Positions 57,401 to 64,000 of a stretch of DNA of 64,000 bases are shown here, one piece after another. The stretch spans positions 41,405,016 to 41,469,015 of the forward strand of contig CM053269.1 in assembly GCA_028583415.1 (NCBI GenBank), read 5' to 3'. A model generated the notes under the pieces. The model made no database searches. It was given only the letters and a program-made list of their open reading frames with translations, and was not told where the DNA came from. The position numbers and the translations under genes are program-made. Position 1 is the first letter of the stretch, and every line of letters begins with the position of its first letter. This DNA is from Protea cynaroides. Lineage: Eukaryota > Streptophyta > Magnoliopsida > Proteales > Proteaceae.

Positions 57401-57692
57401 CATGGTGTCAGGGTTCATGGCAGGAACTGTAGGTCCAATATGCACGGGCCCCTTTGATGTAGTGAAGACGAGGCTCATGGCTCAGAGCCGATCAGGGGAT
57501 GGGGTAAAGTACAAGGGCATGTTCCATGCAATCAGAACTATTGCTGCAGAAGAAGGTGTGCTTGCATTGTGGAAAGGATTGCTGCCTAGGCTTATGAGGA
57601 TACCCCCAGGTCAAGCCATAGTGTGGGCAGTGGCTGACCAAGTGACAGGCTTCTATGAGAGGAGATACTTACACAATGCACCCTCCTTGTAG
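50931..57692 (+). CDS. SFC1: Mitochondrial succinate/fumarate carrier
   Basis: Two exons, 50931-51332 and 57153-57692, joined in phase 0 across a GT-AG intron; product 313 aa. The three-repeat mitochondrial carrier layout is complete, with one signature per repeat: PIDVIKTR (37-44), PFEVVKIR (132-139, formed across the splice junction) and PFDVVKTR (234-241). Each repeat is followed by a (Y)KG...E-G-LWKG-type second motif (EGVRALWKG, EGLFGLWAG, EGVLALWKG). Six membrane helices are expected. Sequence and length match plant SFC1 (Arabidopsis At5g01340 type), which exchanges fumarate for succinate across the inner mitochondrial membrane and links lipid breakdown and the glyoxylate cycle to respiration. 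The ATG at 50931 is chosen as the first one giving the carrier N-terminus; a GTG nine bases upstream is not a plausible start. The second signature, formed only after splicing, confirms the intron. Confidence 0.95.
51631..52259. mobile_element. MITE-like element in the SFC1 intron
   Basis: Left end gctatgtttggtatcatttt and right end (reverse complement) ggctgtgtttggtatcattt are inverted repeats of nearly 30 bp. Right flank is tta. The same terminus appears at 63236 after tta (ggctatgtttggtatc), so it is a repeated family; a 3-bp tta target would suggest PIF/Harbinger, but the left flank here is not tta. Confidence 0.55.
52268..52387. repeat. Perfect 60-bp tandem duplication
   Basis: Two identical 60-bp copies, 52268-52327 and 52328-52387, each beginning ctgagcttggggtttgtc and ending ccagttcttctc. 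No differences between copies, so the duplication is recent (or an assembly artefact). Confidence 0.95.
53955..54412 (+). pseudogene. RTE-type LINE 3' fragment in the SFC1 intron
   Basis: Frames on the + strand give FYKTVIRPAMVYGAE (as in the end of the reverse transcriptase domain), then KLTVAEMSMLRWMCGKTRKD, a DRIRADLG word, RWYGHVQRR-like wording after a frame shift, and a GRPKMTI-like stretch before WREDNNPC-type wording near 54360. This order is typical of the C-terminus of RTE-clade LINE ORF2 in plants, including the final word ggataaggctttgttgtt. It has stops and frameshifts. It is followed directly by (GT)n instead of poly(A). Confidence 0.8.
54414..54445. repeat. (GT)n microsatellite
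   Basis: About 15 GT units directly after the LINE fragment, in the place of its 3' tail. Confidence 0.95.
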
Positions 57693-58790
57693 GCACAACA
57701 TAGATCGTTCATTTCGTCATTCCGGCTAATTCATTTCTCTAACAAAAAGCCATGTATGTATTCTTCTTTTCCCTAACTTGTATGTTCAGTGATTTTGCTC
57801 TTCCAAGTCAATATAGATTCCATTCATGATCAATATTCTAGGATGATCCCGAATTTATTATGGCTAAACGTGCTATTTGCAGGGATTGGAAGTTTTACTG
57901 CTGCGTGCTGAGCTGATATTGGCAGATTCTATTGGGTTCCTTTACATCATCTAGTTGCATGGTGTGACCATGTATTGAGCCTTCCTCAAGTAACAATAGC
58001 TCTTCGATGTGGCAAATAGTGCCCTGCAATATGGAAAGACAAGAACCACTTGAGGAACAAGGATCCATCTTGTACTACAAAAGAAGCTGCCTTGGGTCAG
58101 TATCATTGTCAAGTGTGAATGTAGCCTTCACTTTGGACTAATTCCCCGGAATTGAATTCAACGCAAGGAAAGTCTTCCAAGTTCAAAATCACCTTTTTTT
58201 TTTGTTTTATCAGATCAATTGATAAGTCCGAACCAAACTAACCTAATAGCCCAAAATCCAAACTTAAACCAAACTGATAGTGGAACGATAAGAACCCATT
58301 AAACCAATCTTTTACTAAATATGTTTATAAGAACCAAAGTTGACCAACCCGATTGAGCCTATTGAACCACTTTTTACTAAATATACATATAACATTGAAA
58401 CAGAACCAACAATGGATTAAAAGAACCCACTAAGCTAGTCCGATAAAAACCAAATCAGATCGAACTAGAATCAAACTTTTCTTAATGATTTGGTTTTGGG
58501 CTTGAGTATTCAACACCGAAATTGATTTGGCTCGAACCGACTAATTAATATACCAATACATCGATAAAATTTTGAATTATGATAGGAAAGAGAGAGGTGG
58601 GAACTTTGTTTTCAAAAGAAATTTGAAACAATAGAATCCAATTCAACTGGACGTATTTGTACCCAAGGCGAGAAAGCGGTACATGCAGGACGACTATTTT
58701 CATAAATAAAAGATAAATGTAGGGGTATGATAGTAATTAGACTTATAAATTAAAAGCTGGTACTAACAAGGATAAACAAATTTACCCCCA
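57693..58790 (+). other. SFC1 3' UTR and intergenic DNA
   Basis: Follows the TAG at 57690-57692. 58190-58560 has degenerate aaccaaa/ccgaacc words typical of old MITE-like repeats. No further gene. Confidence 0.5.
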
Positions 58791-58830
58791 AAAAAAAAAA
58801 AAGGATAAACAAGAAGGGCAAAGGCCCTGA

Positions 58831-58888
58831 GCAAGAGCCAAGAGCCAAGAGCCAAGAGCCCAGAGCCCAGAGCCCAGAGCCGAGAGCC
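58831..58888. repeat. 7-bp minisatellite (gagccaa/gagccca)
   Basis: About eight copies of a 7-bp unit, switching from gagccaa to gagccca and back, about 230 bp upstream of the MAPKKK start codon. Confidence 0.9.
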
Positions 58889-58964
58889 AAAACCCCCTAC
58901 CAAAGGAAAAACGGTTTCATTCTCCGTATTCACTGACGAGTGACGAGTCGGTCCCACCTTTTTG

Positions 58965-59060
58965 TGACGTCACGTAGATTTCTTTAGTGGATAATATATT
59001 ATCTCCAGACTCCAGTGATTGACCGCCTAAAGTCGAGTTTCTTCTTTTCCCCATATAAAT
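58965..59060 (+). promoter_or_regulatory. Putative MAPKKK promoter
   Basis: TATA box tataaat at 59054-59060, about 60 bp before the ATG, and a palindromic TGACGTCA at 58965-58972 overlapping a further ACGT core (tcacgta). TGACGTCA is a binding site for bZIP factors. Relatives MAPKKK17/18 are induced by abscisic acid in Arabidopsis, which works through ACGT-core bZIP sites; a link here is inference. Confidence 0.5.
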
Positions 59061-59118
59061 ACTGTCTCCGAAAGCCATTGCAGACTGAAACAGAGCATCT
59101 GTTCTGTACTGTTTTGTA

Positions 59119-60552
59119 ATGGAGGAAAAATCAATCTTTTCTCGTTGTCATCGTCAATGGGTGCGATCAAATTGCATCGGAAAAGGTTCATTTGGTACTG
59201 TAAGTCTCGCTTCTTTCGTATCTGATAGTCGAGTCTTTGCAGTGAAATCAGTGAATCTCAATTCATCCTTCACTTCCCACCTTGAATCGTTAGAGAACGA
59301 AATTCAAATCCTCAGATCTCTGTCGTCCCCATACGTAGTTCAGTACCTCGGCGAAGACCTAACCCAGGAGTCCGGCAATGTCATTTACAGGAATTTACAC
59401 ATGGAATACCTGCCTGGAGGCACAGCTACTGACATGGCGTCCAGATTTTGCGGAAAAGGTAACGACTTGGTGAGATCCTATACTTGGTGTATCGTATCTG
59501 CGTTGAGTTACATACACAGTAAGGGCTTCGTCCACTGCGATGTCAAGGGAAGGAATGTGCTGCTGGGTTCCAGTCCAGCCTCCGGCGTTGCCAAGCTCGC
59601 TGATTTTGGGTCAGCCAGGCCGTTCTACGGCCAAAAAGGAACGACTTTGCCCCGAGGGAGCCCTCTTTGGATGGCGCCGGAGGTGATTCGAGGGGAGAGG
59701 CAGGGGCCAGAATCTGACGTGTGGTCACTGGGTTGTACGGTCATCGAGATGATTACTGGGAAGCCAGGTTGGGAAGATTGTGGATCCGATACTCTGTGCA
59801 GGATTGCATTTTCCGATCAATTGCCGGAATTCCCAGCTGAATTGTCTGAGCTGGGTCGTGAATTTCTTGATAATTGTCTGAGGAGAGAACCCAGTGAGAG
59901 GTGGAGTTGCGAGCAGCTCCTTCATCACCCTTTTGTATCGGTTGGGACAGTTGCAGATTCATCTCCTCGATCGATACTCAACTGGCCCACTTCAAAATCC
60001 ACCGTCGTCGACGACGACGACGGAGAAGAAGAAGAAAGTGAATTTGGGTTCAATCGAAATGGAGATAGTGATTCTCAGAATTCAAATCCGAATTCAATCT
60101 CTGCAAAGGACAGAATTAGGGAATTAGCTACTGGTGTAGGGGTACTTTGGGAATCTGACGGTTGGGAACGGGTAAGGTCATCGGGTTCGGTTTCTACGAG
60201 TGGAAAACTGGATGAAGGGAAACTAGGGACAGGTTTGGCATATTGGAATTTGAAGAGGGTAAGAGAGGAAAAGGTAGATTCAGAAACATGGAATACTGTA
60301 AGGGAACTTGAAACTGGAGGAAGTAAGGAGACTAGCTTGGAATATTTGGATTCTATTGCTAGACGTTTTTGTCCTTGTGTGAGTGTGAGTGAGAGTGAGT
60401 GGCCGTCTTACGTGAGAATCGGTCCAAATTTGTCCCGGTTTGACTACACAGCTGGGTCAATGAAAGCCAAAGGCTATTACAGTTCTAGTGACTTTGTATT
60501 CTTAATTTATTTAATATTTATTAGGGGTATCAAATTTTATTTATTTTTTTAG
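59119..60552 (+). CDS. MAP kinase kinase kinase, MAPKKK15-21 (MEKK-like) clade, MAPKKK17/18-like
   Basis: Intronless, 477 aa. The Ser/Thr kinase domain spans about 15-274: P-loop GKGSFGTV (21-28), lysine K43 in AVK, catalytic loop HCDVKGRN (139-146), DFG (162-164), and GSPLWMAPE (180-188). HCD in place of HRD and the PLWMAPEV activation-segment end are typical of this plant MAPKKK group, which is also intronless and lacks long N-terminal domains. After the kinase domain come an acidic stretch (298-307) and a DRIREL...W-SDGWERVRS region (331-354), which resembles the conserved tail motif of MAPKKK15-18. Family members phosphorylate MKK3-type kinases in abscisic acid and stress signalling. The tail is longer than in MAPKKK17/18 (about 340-370 aa) and ends in a hydrophobic run (459-477). 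Confidence 0.9.
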   Translation: MEEKSIFSRCHRQWVRSNCIGKGSFGTVSLASFVSDSRVFAVKSVNLNSSFTSHLESLENEIQILRSLSSPYVVQYLGEDLTQESGNVIYRNLHMEYLPGGTATDMASRFCGKGNDLVRSYTWCIVSALSYIHSKGFVHCDVKGRNVLLGSSPASGVAKLADFGSARPFYGQKGTTLPRGSPLWMAPEVIRGERQGPESDVWSLGCTVIEMITGKPGWEDCGSDTLCRIAFSDQLPEFPAELSELGREFLDNCLRREPSERWSCEQLLHHPFVSVGTVADSSPRSILNWPTSKSTVVDDDDGEEEESEFGFNRNGDSDSQNSNPNSISAKDRIRELATGVGVLWESDGWERVRSSGSVSTSGKLDEGKLGTGLAYWNLKRVREEKVDSETWNTVRELETGGSKETSLEYLDSIARRFCPCVSVSESEWPSYVRIGPNLSRFDYTAGSMKAKGYYSSSDFVFLIYLIFIRGIKFYLFF

Positions 60553-60600
60553 TATGTGTCGGAGCATGTCACTCCCTTCCCTCTCACATTACACTGTTAT

Positions 60601-60725
60601 ACGGAAAAAGATCCTCTCATGTCGTCCAGTCCATTCAACGACTGAAGTTGATATGCACGCCAAGCGAACTTCAACCGTTGAATCACGACTGAAGTCCCTC
60701 TAACGACAGGAGAGGATCCAAAATC
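60601..60725. mobile_element. Small MITE 3' of the MAPKKK gene
   Basis: Inverted ends gatcctctcatgtcg (left) and gatcctctcctgtcg (right, reverse complement). Flanked by ctgttat on both sides (60594-60600, 60726-60732). 125 bp, with a second inner pair (acttcaacc / ggttgaagt type). It begins about 50 bp after the stop codon. Confidence 0.7.
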
Positions 60726-60732
60726 CTGTTAT

Positions 60733-61116
60733 TTTTGGTAAAAGAACCTCTTGTTATATGGTATACAATCTTGAGGTAAAAGACTGAAATAAGGCACACC
60801 AGACGCGCAACCCTGTCAAGCCTAATCCTCCACCAAAATAGTCCTTTTAAGAAAGGAATCAAAGCTGGGAAGAGGTGAAACCTGATATCCTATCTAAGTT
60901 TCTAAAGAAGTAACTGATTTTGTTGGCTTTGTTTTCCCAAATTGAGTTGTATTTTATTTATGCTCAAATCCAAGATAGAGTTAAGAATTCATGGTTCAAG
61001 TAATCTGTCGGATCCATTGATTCTTATCGGCTTTGGACCTTATCTGATTCTCAATTCGGTCTGATTTATTTTAATATTATTATATATAATATCGAATTAT
61101 GTGTCAATGTCCCATC
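60733..61116. other. Non-coding spacer
   Basis: AT-rich; nothing recognisable. Confidence 0.5.
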
Positions 61117-62819
61117 GGATCCAGGCGTCCACATCGTCTCCAATTGGTACGGCAATTGGAGATGAACAATTGGTCGTTGGATAAAAGACACGTGGAGTCG
61201 TGTTAATCCAAAGGTGATAAAAAAAAAGTGGAGTACCTGATGTTCTTGTGGTTTCAATGATATCTCTCTTCGTCTCTTCTGTCGTTTCTAGTTCTTCATT
61301 ATTTGGTTTTGGTATTTGAAATGGCGATGGTTTTAGGAGGTTAAGAATCATGTTTTTGAGGATTCGAGTGGAGATTCGAAGGCAAGTGGAAGGGAAGATC
61401 GAAGAAGACGCTCAGCTTTCACAAGATCCTTTCAGTTATGCCCTCAATTTGATAACATTGGGTCGGGATTTTTCTGCTAAAATCTGGACACCAAGAGCAT
61501 CAGATCCTCATTCCTATATTTTGCTATTTCTTTTCTCATTACTGAAATTATGTAGAAACAAATCGAAACCCACTTCTGTGATGCAGAATGGGAGATGGGT
61601 TTTCAAGCCTTCTCATGTTTTCGATTCATTCTATTAGGGGAAAAAAAAACAGACAAAGAAGATCGAAGTCTAGTGTTATATACACGTGGATGTCTATTGA
61701 AGTGGTGAATTATCATAATTAGTTATTTTAGTAGTTATAGAGTTATGGGATGAGTTAAGCACGTAACATGGGTGGTTATGTATCTAAAGTTGTTAATGGA
61801 TTACATGTGTCATCTGATTAGTGAGTGGATAGTTATTAAGATGATGGGTTATGGAATAATGGGAGTAATTATCACAAATTATTTAAATTATATTAAATTC
61901 AGTATTATCTACATGTAAATTGTAATCGTTTGGAATGTCTATTTATATGGGTTCTTATGAATAAGCAAAGGACTATGAATTGAATCCCTAAATTGTCTCA
62001 ATACTAACGTGTTGATTTAGAGATTTTGGGTTCCCTCGAAGAATCCTATTATTGGAGGTTTTGGGTTCCCTCGAAGAATCCTATTGCTACTTTTTTTTTT
62101 TTTTTTTTTTTTTAATTCAATTCATAGCCCTTTTCTTATTCATAAGAACCCATATAAATAGGCATTCCAAACGGTTACAATTTACATGTAGATAATACTG
62201 AATTTAATATAATTTAAATAATTTATGATAATTACTTCTATTATTCTATAACCCATCATCTTAATAACTATCCACTCACTAATCACATGACACATGTCAT
62301 CCATTAACAACTTTTGATACATAATCACTCATGTTACGTGCTTAACTCATCTCATAACTCTATAACTATTAAAATAACTAATTATGATAATTCATCACTT
62401 CAATAGGCATCACGTGTATATAACATCTAGGGTTTTTTTTTTTTTTTTTTCCCTCTATTGTAAGTTGATGTGTGAGTTTTGGATATAGTGCCCTAGTTTT
62501 CTGGAATTTTATTTCTAGGTCCTGCAATGAAAATGCAGACGAGGGGTGAAGATGATCCTTCGGCTTTCCTTTTCCCTAATCTTCGAGCGACGACGATTAT
62601 GAACACTATATTTAAGGTTCTTCTTTCCTCACTCTCTCTCTGTCTTCTACGATTTTGAAAACCAAATAGAGAAATAAACAAATGATTACCGGTATATGCG
62701 CTCAGTGAAACATCTGGTAATTTGAGTTATCATCACCTTTGGATAAACACAGGTCCACGTGTCTTCTATCCAACCATCAATTGTCATCTCCAATTGGAGC
62801 CGATGTGGACGCCGGATCC
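61117..62819. repeat. 1.7-kb interrupted inverted repeat (foldback-like)
   Basis: Two nested pairs of arms. Outer: 61117-61220 against 62727-62819 (ggatcc-ggcgtccacatcg, then tccaattgg, agacacgtgga and tccaaaggtgat). Inner: 61670-61986 against 62114-62430, about 317 bp each and highly similar (for example ttcttatgaataag, tttacatgtagataatac, aagatgatgggttatgg). The central loop (61987-62113) has a 30-bp direct duplication (ggttttgggttccctcgaag) and a T run. Segments between outer and inner arms do not pair. It could be a foldback element or a mobile element with a second element inserted. No target duplication or transposase found. Confidence 0.75.
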
Positions 62820-63016
62820 AGAAATAACTCTAACAGCAATGATTTCATAACATGCTTTTTATAATCATTGCTGTTAAAGGGACAGCTCTTAGGCCAGAAA
62901 TCTGGGCCTTTTTGAGATGCGCTTGGAACTCTAGGCCTCTTAAACTGAGAACAGCAGAGGTTTGGACCTATATTTCACATATTTGATAATAATATTATTT
63001 AAATGACTAGTTCACC

Positions 63017-63222
63017 AGATCCACATCCTCTCCTCCCAGAGGTTCGGAAGGAGGGGCGGCAACCCAGTTAGATGGCCGACATCTAGGGCTAGGGTGAATC
63101 CAAACTCTCCATCAGAGCCGACAAGAGGTGTCGGCTTGAATTCTCCCGAGCCCCAAGTGTCGGTCATCCAAAGGGGGTGCCACCCCTCCTCCAAAGCCTC
63201 TGGGAGGAGAGGATTTGGAAAC
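63017..63222. mobile_element. Mutator-like MITE with nested hairpin, copy 3
   Basis: Flanked by ctagttcacc and ctagtttacc (63007-63016, 63223-63232; one mismatch in 10). Ends agatccacatcctctcctcc and (reverse complement of right) tttccaaatcctctcctccc. Arms pair over most of the length, and the core has gagccgaca / tgtcggctt. Same family as 48329-48545 and 50343-50585. Confidence 0.8.
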
Positions 63223-63232
63223 CTAGTTTACC

Positions 63233-63914
63233 TTAGGCTATGTTTGGTATCTTTTTTGTTTTTTATTTTTACCAAAATTTTTGTTTTTATAAGTGTTTGG
63301 TATGATTTTTAAGTGTTATTTACGAAAAAGAAAAATAAAAACAAACCACAAATCAAAAAAAAATTGAAACCTCTATTTGATTTTGGAAAAAATACAATTG
63401 TCTCCCTCGTACTATGTCTAAAAGACAAATGCCCTCAAAAGTTTTTTGGAAAAGATAAATGTCTCTCCTAAAAACATTACTAAAATACAAATGGACCCAC
63501 GCTGTTAGGAATATTCCATTAGGTACCTACGGTGGGAGGTCATTTCTTTTAATGACCAAAGTAACCCTCTAGAAAGGGGAACTACCTATTTTACCCTTAT
63601 TTAAATAGGGTTTCTATTAATGACCGAAGTAACCCGGTTCGTATATAACCGAACCAAAACCCATATCAAATAATTTTTTTTTAATTTATTTGAAAAGGCC
63701 ATATAAAAGGGATTCGGAGTGAACTTGACGTGTTGCACTGATGGTTCGATGGATGATACATGTTGCACTATAAATCCAATGGTTTTTAATTAAAGTGATG
63801 TAAACAACTAAAATGTAATGCGTAACATTGAAGCATTTTTAGAAAGTTGTGAAGCTTCTTCCCAACTCAGTTCATTTCACATGAAACAGAAGAAAAAAAA
63901 TTAATTGGGATTCA
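63233..63914. other. MITE-like ends and possible promoter of a downstream gene
   Basis: 63236 begins with ggctatgtttggtatc after tta, the same terminus as the SFC1-intron MITE. 63384-63520 has wording similar to the start of the insertion at 23945. A TATA box (tataaaa, 63702-63708) lies about 210 bp before the ATG at 63915. Confidence 0.4.
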
Positions 63915-64000
63915 ATGGAGAAGGGAAAATATCCAGAGATTTTGAGCCACGGCAAAACGATCCTGGAGCTGATCGTTCCCATTTCATTTCAAAGCAAGAA
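63915..64000 (+). CDS. Possible 5' end of a gene cut by the window edge
   Basis: ATG at 63915 opens a frame of 28 full codons that is still open at the window end (MEKGKYPEILSHGKTILELI...). The base composition becomes more balanced than the AT-rich upstream DNA, and a TATA box lies at 63702-63708. I do not recognise the protein, and a frame this short can arise by chance. Confidence 0.35.
   Translation, partial: MEKGKYPEILSHGKTILELIVPISFQSK

Overview
The window is nuclear DNA of a flowering plant, most likely a dicot. Support comes from three intron-bearing or intronless genes with typical plant products, GT-AG introns, TATA boxes, an AT-rich background, and a heavy load of LTR retrotransposon, LINE, MITE and satellite sequence. 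I cannot name the species. About 90% of the window is repetitive or non-coding.

Genes, all on the + strand: (1) a four-exon PP2C phosphatase of the AP2C (MAPK phosphatase) clade at 27303-28859; (2) a two-exon mitochondrial succinate/fumarate carrier, SFC1 type, at 50931-57692 with one 5.8-kb intron; (3) an intronless MAP kinase kinase kinase of the MAPKKK15-21 clade at 59119-60552. A possible fourth gene starts at 63915 and is cut by the window end. A MAPK phosphatase and a MAPKKK lie about 30 kb apart; both families act on MAPK cascades, but nothing in the sequence ties them together.

Layout. 1-8.1 kb: three 467-bp tandem units, a 691-bp solo LTR with perfect target duplication, small inverted-repeat elements, and a 1.5-kb PIF/Harbinger-like element with very long inverted ends. 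9-15.4 kb: a degenerate repeat array split by a truncated Ty3/gypsy element. 15.6-26 kb: more degenerate tandem arrays, including a three-fold tandem of a 1.5-3 kb unit with a Mutator-like insertion in one copy. 27-29.2 kb: the PP2C gene. 29.2-31.4 kb and 44.35-48.6 kb: two copies of one duplicated block carrying a LINE RNase H fragment with a second retroposon nested in it. 32.8-44 kb: a tandem array of small Copia-like (TRIM-type) units that share LTRs, itself hit by a 2.3-kb Tekay/Del-like solo LTR and by a palindromic retroelement. 49.5-58 kb: hAT and Mutator-like MITEs, then SFC1. 58.8-60.6 kb: the MAPKKK. 60.6-64 kb: MITEs and a 1.7-kb inverted repeat.

The most unusual object is at 41539-43763. 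Two 446/447-bp LTR-like arms face each other in inverted orientation, both outer ends read TG...CA, a 5-bp target duplication (ccgtg) flanks the whole, and the interior is a 14-bp satellite in a higher-order repeat of about 410 bp. It looks like a retroelement that integrated through two identical LTR ends rather than as a normal direct-LTR element. Also notable are the shared-LTR TRIM array, a three-copy Mutator-like MITE family with a nested hairpin core, and a hairpin whose loop is flipped between the two duplicated blocks.
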